A DNA stretch of 5,856 nt, taken from the NCBI GenBank assembly GCA_039812545.1, contig JBDIAR010000197.1, forward strand, positions 1 to 5,856, read 5' to 3'. The notes under the pieces are model-generated. The model was not told the origin of the DNA and searched no databases. It saw only the letters and a list, made by a program, of their open reading frames with translations. How positions within the stretch are numbered: the first letter of the stretch is position 1; the number at the start of each line of letters is the position of its first letter. Position numbers and translations under genes: made by a program. Below, in pieces: positions 1 through 5,854 of this stretch. This DNA comes from JBDIAR01 sp039812545 (lineage in GTDB: Bacteria > Actinomycetota > Actinomycetes > Actinomycetales > Dermatophilaceae).

Positions 1-309
1 TTCGGTGAGTTCGGCCACCCGGATCCCGCCGTCGCCGACCAGGTCATGCACGCCCAACTGGAGACGCCGTCCGGATTCGCCCTGATGGCCTCCGATGCCC
101 CCGAGGGCGTTCCGCACAACCCGGGCGACACCATCTCGGTCAGCCTCAGCGGCGACGACGACTCGCTGCGCGGGTACTGGGCGCGGCTGTCCGACGGCGG
201 AACCGTCGTGATGCCGCTGGAGAAGCAGATGTGGGGCGACGAATTCGGGATGTGCCTCGACCGGTTCGGGATCCCGTGGATGGTGAACATCGCCGGCCCA
301 CAGGCCTGA
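1..309 (+). CDS. VOC (PhnB-like glyoxalase-fold) protein, C-terminal part
   Basis: The reading frame is open from base 1 to the TGA at 307-309, giving 102 residues. The 5' end lies outside the window, so the internal ATG at 46 is not the real start. Full PhnB-like proteins are usually about 130-160 residues, so roughly a quarter to a third is missing. The visible part has the family layout: a strand reading FALMASDAP, a loop ending in HNPGDTISVSLSGDD, a helix with LRGYWARLSDGG, then VVMPLEKQMWGDEFGMCLDRFG and the closing strand IPWMVNIAG. The WGD-FGM-DRFG-W pattern is typical of PhnB-type VOC proteins. This fold binds a metal in glyoxalases and dioxygenases, but many PhnB-like members have no known substrate and none can be assigned here. 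The protein is probably cytosolic. No terminator is obvious between it and corA. Confidence 0.88.
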   Translation, partial: FGEFGHPDPAVADQVMHAQLETPSGFALMASDAPEGVPHNPGDTISVSLSGDDDSLRGYWARLSDGGTVVMPLEKQMWGDEFGMCLDRFGIPWMVNIAGPQA

Positions 310-378
310 GACGCGCCCGCCCGGCTGGGGGTTCGCCGAGCGGTGGCGCGTGCTGGAGCCAGTCCGGGACCGACGGTG

Positions 379-384
379 CATGAT
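379..384 (+). promoter_or_regulatory. possible -10 box for the CorA gene
   Basis: CATGAT matches five of six positions of a sigma-70-type -10 hexamer (TATGAT) and is followed by GGGGTG and then the GTG at 391. If it is used, transcription would begin at or next to that GTG, giving a leaderless message. No convincing -35 is visible. This is a weak call made mainly because two other genes in the window show the same arrangement. Confidence 0.2.
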
Positions 385-390
385 GGGGTG

Positions 391-1404
391 GTGGCCGACG
401 AAGGACTGGGCGAACTGAGGTCGGTGGTCGCGTCTCGGCTGTGGCGGGACGGGCACGTGCTCGACGAGGGCGTGAACGCCGACGAGTTGGCCGCTGCGGT
501 GGCGGACGAGAACACGCTGGTGTGGTTCGACCTGGTCGATCCGTCGCCCGCGGAGCTCGCGGAGTTGTCGGACCGGCTCGGATTGCCGCCCACGGTCGTC
601 GAGGACGCCCTGGCCCCGCACGAGCGGCCCAAGGTGAGCCGTCACCAGGACGACCTGTACTTCACCGTCTACGCGACCGCGTTGGGTCCGCCGCCGACCG
701 GGGAGAACCTCGGGCGCCTGGTGGCCACGCGGATCTCCGGCATCGTCACTCCGACGGCGCTGGTGACCGTGCGGCTGGACGACCGTTTCGACATGACACC
801 GGTCCTTCGCCGTTGGGATGACTTCGCCGGGCTGACGCGATACGGCTCCGGTGCGCTGGTCCACGGCCTCCTCGACGTCGTCGTCGACGGACACTTCGAC
901 ACGATCCAGGCCATCGACGACGAGATCGAGGACCTCGAGGATGCCCTGTTCGAACAACGGACCACCGGGCACGACTTCCTGCGCCGCGTTTACGGGGTGC
1001 GCAAGGACCTGGTCGCCCTGCGGCGCGTCGTGCTGCCGATGCGCGAAGCGGTCAACGCGCTGTTGCGTCACAAGGACGATCTCGCCGAACTGAGTTCGTA
1101 CTACGACGACCTCTACGACCACGTCCTGCGCGCGAGCGAATGGACCGAGTCGCTGCGCGACATGGTGACCTCCATCTTCGAGACGAACCTCTCGTTGCAG
1201 GACGCCCGACTCAACCAGGTGATGAAGAAGCTCGCCGCCTGGGCCGCGATCATCGCGGTGCCCACAGCGGTCACCGGGTGGTTCGGACAGAACGTGCCCT
1301 ATCCGGGATTCTCGGAACCGTTCGGGTTCTGGCTGAGCGTGGCCGCCATCGTGGCCTTCTCGACGGGCCTGTATGCCGTGTTTCGACGCCGGGATTGGCT
1401 CTGA
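391..1404 (+). CDS. CorA-family magnesium/divalent cation transporter with a GQN signature
   Basis: This is a homopentameric inner-membrane channel of the CorA family, which moves Mg2+ and sometimes Co2+, Ni2+ or Zn2+. From GTG 391 it has 337 residues. It has a cytosolic alpha/beta domain (about 10-165, including VWFDLVDPS and DDLYFTVYAT), a long stalk helix (about 170-280, including YYDDLYDHVLR and SLQDARLNQVMKKL), TM1 about 281-299, TM2 about 311-331, and a basic tail FRRRDWL. The TM1 end reads GQN at 299-301, where canonical CorA has GMN; the following VPYPGF is typical of actinobacterial members. The start is uncertain. The frame is open to GTG 343, with other candidates at 376, 388 and 424. 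Of codons 2-15 after GTG 343 only 8 of 14 end in G or C, against the strong bias downstream, which suggests that stretch is untranslated, so I prefer 388 or 391. The family call is firm; the transported ion is not known. Confidence 0.9.
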   Translation: MADEGLGELRSVVASRLWRDGHVLDEGVNADELAAAVADENTLVWFDLVDPSPAELAELSDRLGLPPTVVEDALAPHERPKVSRHQDDLYFTVYATALGPPPTGENLGRLVATRISGIVTPTALVTVRLDDRFDMTPVLRRWDDFAGLTRYGSGALVHGLLDVVVDGHFDTIQAIDDEIEDLEDALFEQRTTGHDFLRRVYGVRKDLVALRRVVLPMREAVNALLRHKDDLAELSSYYDDLYDHVLRASEWTESLRDMVTSIFETNLSLQDARLNQVMKKLAAWAAIIAVPTAVTGWFGQNVPYPGFSEPFGFWLSVAAIVAFSTGLYAVFRRRDWL

Positions 1405-1441
1405 CCCGGCGCCGACTCGCTGCTGACCCGCAGCTGACCCG
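1401..1441 (+). repeat. three direct copies of CTGACCCG
   Basis: CTGACCCG begins at 1401, 1423 and 1434, so the copies lie 22 and 11 bases apart, about two turns and one turn of the helix. The first copy spans the corA stop codon. The repeat could be a small protein-binding cluster or a chance result of local composition. Confidence 0.3.
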
Positions 1442-1452
1442 GAGCAGTTCCG

Positions 1453-1509
1453 GGGCCGTTGGAGGTAATTGCGGACGCTATAAGCGGCCGCAATTACCTC
1501 CAACGGCCC
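1453..1509. terminator. long palindrome between convergent genes, probable bidirectional terminator
   Basis: The arms 1453-1474 and 1488-1509 are perfect reverse complements over 22 bases, from GGGCCGTTGG through TAATTGCGG. Inside them lies one A/G mismatch (1475, 1487), then a 4-bp stem CGCT/AGCG (1476-1479, 1483-1486) closed by an ATA loop. The structure starts 49 nt after the corA stop and ends 21 nt before the stop of the VWA gene, which reads toward it, so both transcripts would fold the same hairpin. There is no T-tract on either side, which is common for terminators in high-GC actinobacteria. The arms are less GC-rich than the surroundings because of the central GGTAATT. A dispersed palindromic repeat that acts as a terminator is an alternative. 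Confidence 0.75.
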
Positions 1510-1530
1510 GTCCTCCGACCGCTTCGTCGA

Positions 1531-3558
1531 TCAACCGACCCAGAAGCCGCGGCCGCCGAAGAAGTCGCCGTAATGCTCACCCACCCCGAAAGCCGTGGGG
1601 CCCCGGCCCGACAGGTAACTGTCGACCACGGCCGCGCCGAGGTCGGCCAGGTCGGGGGCGACGACGCGGCCGTCGACGCGACGCGCCATCCGCTCGACGA
1701 ACCGCCCCAGCCCCGGGTCCTCGCCGAGCCGGAAGAAGGTGGTCTTGGCGCCCAGCCGGCGGGCCGCGTCCAACTCGACGACCGTGTGCGCGATCGTCTC
1801 GGGGTCGGGGGGATAGCAGAAGTACGAGCGGCCGTTCGACTGCAGGTGCGCCGTGGGTTCACCGTCGGTGACGACGAGCAGCACCGGCTGGGCGTGCGGG
1901 TGTTTGCGGAAGTGCCGATTCGCCAGGAGCAGCCCGTGATGCAGATTGGTGCCCTTGCCCCACTGCGCGTCCAGCGCGGTCAGCTCCGCGATGTCCATCA
2001 CCTTGGCCAGTCGTGAAAAGGCCACCAACTGTAGGTGATCCCCACGGAACCGGGTCGACACCAATTGGTGCAGTGCCAACGCGGTTCGCTTCATCGGCAC
2101 CCAGCGACCGTCCATGGCCATCGAGAACGAGGTGTCCACGAGCAGCGCCACTGCGGCCTGCGTGCGAGCCTCGGTCTCACTGACCGCGACGTCCTCGATG
2201 CTCAGCCGGACGCCGCCGCGGGGGTCGCCACCCTCGGCGACCGTGCGCAGCACGGCGTTCGTCACCGTCTGCGTGACATTCCACGGCTCGGTCGCGCCGA
2301 ATTCCCACTCCTTCGTGGCACCGCTGAGTTCGCCGGCCGCCCCGGCGTGGCGGACCTCGCGCTGCCCCGACCGGGCCGAAATCCGGTCTCCGACATCGCG
2401 CAACAACGCCTTGCCCAACTGCCGCATCGCCTTCGGCGACAACCGCAGTGACCCGTCCGACCCACGCTTGAGATATCCGCTGTCCTGCAACGCCTTCTCG
2501 ATCTCCGCGAGCGTGCGGGCACTGACGGCGGCCTGCGGACCCAACTGTCGGGCCAGCTTGTCGAGGTCGACGTCGTCGAGGCGGGCACCGGCATACTGCT
2601 GCGAGAGTTGTTCGGACAGGTCGTCCAATTCGGCGAGATCGGCCATCAGGCCGGCGCCTTCGCCGAGACCGATGCCCTGCTCGCCCTCGAACCGCGAGGA
2701 CCCCGACCAGTCCTGCCCGGGCGAGAGCGCCTGCAGCGTCGCATCGAGCCGGCTGAGCTGGGCCATCAACTGCGGCGAGCCGAACGCTTGCTGCGACAAC
2801 GCCATCAGCTCGGCACGCTGTTCGGCGGTCATCGAGTTGAGCATCCGCTGGGCGGCGGCCGCGCGCTGCGCGAGTGACTCGATGAGTTCCTCCACCGAGG
2901 TCGGCTGCTCGGGGAAGAAGTCGCCGTGCTTGGCCATGAAGTCGGCGAAATCCGCGGAGGTGTCCTCGCCGCGGGCGTGCTTGTCCAGCAGGTCGTTGAG
3001 GTCGGAGAGCATCTCGCCGATCCGGGCGCGGTCCTCGTCGGTGGCGTTCTCCAGGGCCTGCTTCATCCCGGCGAAGCGTTGGTCCAGCAGCTCGCGACCG
3101 AGCAGGTCTTTGATCTGTTCGTATGCCTCGCGCGCCTCGCCGCTGCGCCATTGGTACTCGGCGAGTTCGTTGACGGCCGAGGCCGTGGACGTGGGGAGGT
3201 TCGCGAAGCGCAGCTCCTCGAAACGTGCGGCGTCGTCCAGATCGCGCGCCAGTTGCTTGCGTTCGGCCAGCACGGCCTTGTCGAGGAGCTCGCGGATCTG
3301 CTGGAGAGTGCCGTCCAGGTTGTGTCGCTTGAGCAACTCGCGTCGGCGCTGGTTGACCATCCGGGCCAGGTCGTCCAACCCTTGCTGGTCCCGCCCGCCG
3401 CGCCGCAGGAACTCGCGCATCGAACGCTCCGGCGAGCGCCCGGCCATCACCTGCTGGCCGATCGCGTCCAACGCCTCGGCGATGTCGACCGGCGGCGCGA
3501 GCGGGTCGGGACCACCGGCATACGGTCCGTATCTGGCGCGGTGCGGATCCCTGGGCAT
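1531..3558 (-). CDS. VWA-domain protein, partner of the MoxR-type ATPase
   Basis: This is a 675-residue cytosolic protein with no signal peptide or membrane segment. Residues 1 to about 390 are mostly helical and rich in Ala, Leu, Glu, Asp, Gln and Arg, with coiled-coil-like stretches (about 60-115, 135-195 and 220-275). Next comes LSPKAMRQLGKALLRDV (about 374-390) and an extended region with EWEFGATEPW. A von Willebrand A domain occupies about 465-645, with a full MIDAS: DTSFS (Asp475, Ser477, Ser479), Thr537 in GKGTN and Asp565 in TDGEP. It should therefore bind a divalent cation and, through it, an acidic ligand. The C-terminus is a Gly- and aromatic-rich tail (FFGGRGFWVG). The ATG overlaps the ATPase stop as TGATG, so the two are probably made together in matched amounts. 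In known pairs the VWA subunit delivers or recognises the client, as in BchD or ViaA. The client here is unknown. It is not a classical BchD, since it has no AAA+ domain. Confidence 0.92.
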   Translation of the reverse strand: MPRDPHRARYGPYAGGPDPLAPPVDIAEALDAIGQQVMAGRSPERSMREFLRRGGRDQQGLDDLARMVNQRRRELLKRHNLDGTLQQIRELLDKAVLAERKQLARDLDDAARFEELRFANLPTSTASAVNELAEYQWRSGEAREAYEQIKDLLGRELLDQRFAGMKQALENATDEDRARIGEMLSDLNDLLDKHARGEDTSADFADFMAKHGDFFPEQPTSVEELIESLAQRAAAAQRMLNSMTAEQRAELMALSQQAFGSPQLMAQLSRLDATLQALSPGQDWSGSSRFEGEQGIGLGEGAGLMADLAELDDLSEQLSQQYAGARLDDVDLDKLARQLGPQAAVSARTLAEIEKALQDSGYLKRGSDGSLRLSPKAMRQLGKALLRDVGDRISARSGQREVRHAGAAGELSGATKEWEFGATEPWNVTQTVTNAVLRTVAEGGDPRGGVRLSIEDVAVSETEARTQAAVALLVDTSFSMAMDGRWVPMKRTALALHQLVSTRFRGDHLQLVAFSRLAKVMDIAELTALDAQWGKGTNLHHGLLLANRHFRKHPHAQPVLLVVTDGEPTAHLQSNGRSYFCYPPDPETIAHTVVELDAARRLGAKTTFFRLGEDPGLGRFVERMARRVDGRVVAPDLADLGAAVVDSYLSGRGPTAFGVGEHYGDFFGGRGFWVG

Positions 3559-4946
3559 CAGCCGTACACCGTTTCGGAACCGTCCGACTCCTTGCCGATC
3601 CGGCGCGCGAGGTACAGGCCCTCGAAGGCGAGTTCCATTGCGCTGGCTCGCTCCCCGTCGGTCGTCGCGCGAAGTCGCTGGGCGACATCGGCATACAGGC
3701 TGCTCTCGCCGAGATCCGGTAGGGCATCGAGGAACTCGCGCGCCGTGACCTTCTCGCCGGTCGTGACGAGCACGCCGCCCGCCATCTCCTCCACGAGCGG
3801 CCCGAAGTCGATTCCGCGCAAGTGCTCGCGCACGGTGTCGGCGATCGAGGTGCGCAGCAGATGGACGAGGATGTCGCGCTCGCGGCCCTCCTCGCCGGCC
3901 TCGAACTCGACCTTGCCGCCGAGGACGTCGACTGAGGTATGCAGGTCGACGACGCGGGCGACCGCCTCGCCTTCCCCGCGAGTCGTCGCCCGATGCAGCG
4001 CGGCCGCCGCGATCGTCTCGGCGCCGGCGATCGAGAAGCGCGCCGACACACCCGAGCGCTGGTCCACGGCGTTGGACTCGCGCAGCGCCCGGGTGAAGCG
4101 GGCCAGGATCTCCACGAGCGCGTCCGGGACGTTGGCGACCAGATGCGCCTCCTGGCGGATGACGGCGATCTCGGCCTCGAGCTCGACCGGGTAGTGGGTG
4201 CGGATCTCGGCGCCGAACCGGTCCTTCAGCGGGGTGATGATCCGGCCGCGGTTCGTGTAGTCCTCGGGGTTGGCGCTGGCCACGACGAGGACGTCCAACG
4301 GCAGCCGCAGGACGTACCCGCGGATCTGGATGTCGCGCTCCTCCATCACGTTGAGCATCGCGACCTGGATGCGTTCGGCCAGGTCGGGCAGTTCGTTGAT
4401 CGCGACGATCCCGCGGTGCGAGCGTGGGATGAGGCCGAAGTGAATGGTCTCCGGGTCCCCGAGATGGCGACCCTCCGCGACCTTCATCGGGTCGACGTCG
4501 CCGATCAGGTCCGCGACGGACGTGTCGGGGGTGGCCAGCTTTTCGGCATACCGTTCGCTGCGGTGCCGCCAGGCGACGGGCAGGTCGTCGCCGAGTTCAT
4601 CGGCGCGCCGACGCGAGGCGTGGGTGATGGGTTCGTAGGGGTGTTCGCCGAGCTCGGCTCCCTCGATGACCGGTGTCCACTCGTCGAGCAGGCCCTCCAG
4701 GGTGCGCAGCAGCCGGGTCTTACCCTGCCCGCGTTCGCCGAGCAGGATCACGTCGTGCCCGGCGATGAGCGCGCGTTCGAGCTGGGGGATGACGGTGGCC
4801 TCGAAACCGTGCAGGCCCGGCCACGGATCCCGTCCCTCGGCGAGGGCGGCGAGCAGATTGTCGCGGATCTCCTGGCGCAGGTGTTTGGCCTGATGACCGG
4901 TGGCGCGCAGGTGACCGACCGTGCAATTGGCTGGGCGTTGGCTCAC
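3558..4946 (-). CDS. MoxR/Mg-chelatase-type AAA+ ATPase
   Basis: This is a 462-residue cytosolic AAA+ ATPase, expected to form a hexameric ring that uses ATP to remodel a client. Numbered from GTG 4946, it has a Walker A motif GERGQGKT (70-77), a Walker B segment IVAINE (180-185), sensor 1 in ASANPED (Asn226), an arginine-finger region PLKDRFG (Arg243) and a helical lid (about 255-345). LIGDVDPMKVAEGR before Walker B resembles the BchI/ChlI insert. Walker B has Asn-Glu where Asp-Glu is usual. The C-terminal 110 residues are family-specific. The frame is open to 5099, but the extra 51 residues are Arg/Thr/Pro-rich, overlap the end of the GNAT gene and look untranslated. GTG 4946 is favoured because a TACCCT box sits 7 nt upstream; no Shine-Dalgarno is present. 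It is coupled to the VWA gene by TGATG. Hits to 'magnesium chelatase' are likely, but no chlorophyll or cobalamin gene is nearby. Confidence 0.92.
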   Translation of the reverse strand: MSQRPANCTVGHLRATGHQAKHLRQEIRDNLLAALAEGRDPWPGLHGFEATVIPQLERALIAGHDVILLGERGQGKTRLLRTLEGLLDEWTPVIEGAELGEHPYEPITHASRRRADELGDDLPVAWRHRSERYAEKLATPDTSVADLIGDVDPMKVAEGRHLGDPETIHFGLIPRSHRGIVAINELPDLAERIQVAMLNVMEERDIQIRGYVLRLPLDVLVVASANPEDYTNRGRIITPLKDRFGAEIRTHYPVELEAEIAVIRQEAHLVANVPDALVEILARFTRALRESNAVDQRSGVSARFSIAGAETIAAAALHRATTRGEGEAVARVVDLHTSVDVLGGKVEFEAGEEGRERDILVHLLRTSIADTVREHLRGIDFGPLVEEMAGGVLVTTGEKVTAREFLDALPDLGESSLYADVAQRLRATTDGERASAMELAFEGLYLARRIGKESDGSETVYG

Positions 4947-4953
4947 CTTCGCC

Positions 4954-4959
4954 AGGGTA
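4954..4959 (-). promoter_or_regulatory. candidate -10 box of a leaderless promoter for the MoxR-VWA operon
   Basis: TACCCT fits the actinobacterial TANNNT pattern and is followed by 7 nt (GGCGAAG) and the GTG at 4946, the spacing expected if the start codon is also the transcription start. No good -35 hexamer is visible 16-18 nt upstream. The box lies in the 103-nt gap after the GNAT stop, so the ATPase-VWA pair could be transcribed apart from GNAT. Confidence 0.4.
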
Positions 4960-4984
4960 ACCCCGGATCGCCCGCGCCGCGTCC

Positions 4985-5049
4985 CCGGTCCGGACGTCGG
5001 TGAGGTGCGTCGGGGTGGGCGGGTGTTCGGACTGCGACGTCCGGATCGG
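4985..5049. repeat. inverted repeat in the GNAT-MoxR gap
   Basis: The arm CCGGTCCGGACGTC (4985-4998) pairs with GACGTCCGGATCGG (5036-5049) at 13 of 14 positions, separated by 37 nt. The right arm abuts the GNAT stop codon at 5050. Each arm also contains the self-complementary GACGTC and TCCGGA. It could be a weak terminator for GNAT or a pair of binding sites for a dimeric regulator of the MoxR-VWA operon. The long loop argues against a strong terminator. Confidence 0.4.
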
Positions 5050-5841
5050 TCAGTCGGTCTTCCGGTAGTGGTAGCGGTGATGGCGCCGCCAGCCGCCACC
5101 GTCGTAGAGCGCCAGGGCCGCGCCGTTGTCCTGAAGGACCTGCAGGTATGCCAGGTCGCAGCCGCGTTGGCGCGCGTGGGTCAGGAGTTCGGCCATTGCC
5201 CGGCGTCCGAGTCCGTTGCGACGATGCGCCGGGTCGATGTGGAGATTGGAGATCCCGCACCACTGTTCGTCGAGTGCCAACCGGGCCCAGCCGACGACGG
5301 TGCGGTCGGCGTCGCTGATCGTCAGATAACGGGCCGGTGCGGCGATCATCTCCGCGAACCGCCCGGTCCCGGAGACGTCCAGACCCGGGTCGGGTCCGTC
5401 GGTGATGTCGATCCGGTATGCCGGTGTCGCCGCGCCGAGGTCGTGCTCCACTGCCGCCTCCATCGCCGCCTCCATTGCCGCGCGGACCTCGGGGTCGCGC
5501 AGGTCCGCGGTCATCGTGAGGGTGGGGGTGACGATCCGGTAGCCGCGGCCGGCCAGGACCGTGTCCAGATCGGTCGACGCCGGACCGCCCAGTGGGTAGG
5601 CGATCTGGAACTGCGGGGCGAGTCCGGCGGCGCGGTAGCGGGACTCGACGGCGCCCACGGCAGTCTCCACCGGCATACCCGGATCACCCACGACGAGAAC
5701 CGAGTTCGCGCGCCCGGTCACGCCGGCACCAAACCGCAGCGTCCAATCGCCGAGCCGCTCTTGACGCAACCCGGGCCAGCCGCGCGCCATCAGCAACTGG
5801 AGGTCGTCGATTGAGAGCTGCGTCGTGGTCGCCGGCGTCAC
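5050..5841 (-). CDS. GNAT N-acetyltransferase, Rv0428c/cg3035-like
   Basis: This 263-residue cytosolic enzyme should transfer an acetyl group from acetyl-CoA to an amine. The N-terminal half (about 10-110) has the pattern WPGLRQERLGDWTLRFG, then TGRANSVLVVGDPG, VESRYRAAGLAPQFQIAYP and LAGRGY, which I recognise from the Rv0428c/cg3035 group. The GNAT domain covers about 155-263. It contains the acetyl-CoA loop R/QxxGxG as RRNGLG (207-212) after NLHIDP, and the motif B region YLQVLQDNGAALALYDGGGW. A corynebacterial member, cg3035, has been described as an N-acetylglutamate synthase, so a role in the first step of arginine synthesis is possible; no arginine gene is visible here to support it. 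The GTG start at 5841 lies 7 nt after a TAACGT box and has no Shine-Dalgarno. Residues 121-130 (AAMEAAMEAA) come from a short tandem repeat. The GNAT call is firm, the subgroup likely and the substrate uncertain. Confidence 0.9.
   Translation of the reverse strand: MTPATTTQLSIDDLQLLMARGWPGLRQERLGDWTLRFGAGVTGRANSVLVVGDPGMPVETAVGAVESRYRAAGLAPQFQIAYPLGGPASTDLDTVLAGRGYRIVTPTLTMTADLRDPEVRAAMEAAMEAAVEHDLGAATPAYRIDITDGPDPGLDVSGTGRFAEMIAAPARYLTISDADRTVVGWARLALDEQWCGISNLHIDPAHRRNGLGRRAMAELLTHARQRGCDLAYLQVLQDNGAALALYDGGGWRRHHRYHYRKTD
5452..5475 (-). repeat. 12-bp tandem duplication within the GNAT gene
   Basis: TGCCGCCTCCAT and CGCCGCCTCCAT lie head to tail and match at 11 of 12 bases (plus-strand reading), followed by the start of a third partial unit. 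The coding result is AAMEAAMEAA, in the linker between the N-terminal region and the GNAT domain. It keeps the frame and would lengthen a helix by one turn. Confidence 0.5.
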
Positions 5842-5848
5842 GGGCGCA

Positions 5849-5854
5849 ACGTTA
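5849..5854 (-). promoter_or_regulatory. candidate -10 box of a leaderless promoter for GNAT
   Basis: TAACGT fits TANNNT and is followed by 7 nt (TGCGCCC) and the GTG start at 5841, the same geometry as at the MoxR gene. Nothing resembling a ribosome binding site lies between. The -35 region would be beyond the window end and cannot be judged. Confidence 0.45.

Noticed and set aside
46..309. Complete 87-residue VOC protein starting at ATG 46
   Set aside because: The frame is open to base 1 with family-like residues upstream, and 87 residues is too short for the fold; it is a truncated gene.
1461..1483. GGAGGTAA followed by a TTG-started 4-codon frame, as a small gene or leader peptide
   Set aside because: GGAGG is only 3 nt from the TTG and is part of the palindrome arm, so the same string appears on both strands by symmetry; a hairpin explains it better.
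1453..1509. Transposon end or insertion-sequence remnant
   Set aside because: There is no transposase fragment, no target duplication was seen around it, and its place between convergent stops fits a terminator.
2114..3748. Long plus-strand open frame (544 residues) opposite the VWA gene
   Set aside because: Its product is Ser/Arg/Pro/Cys-rich with no recognisable domain. It is the expected antisense shadow of a high-GC gene, and the opposite strand encodes a clear VWA protein.
2177..4051. 624-residue minus-strand frame overlapping both MoxR and VWA genes
   Set aside because: Arg/Ala/Pro-rich out-of-frame reading of two well-supported genes; no domain is visible.
3939..5003. 354-residue plus-strand frame opposite the ATPase
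   Set aside because: Valine-, aspartate- and glycine-rich mirror of the coding strand, with no family motif.
4947..5099. N-terminal extension of the MoxR ATPase from ATG 5099
   Set aside because: It overlaps the end of the GNAT gene, encodes an Arg/Thr/Pro-rich low-complexity stretch unlike a MoxR N-terminus, and the GTG at 4946 has a well-placed -10 box.
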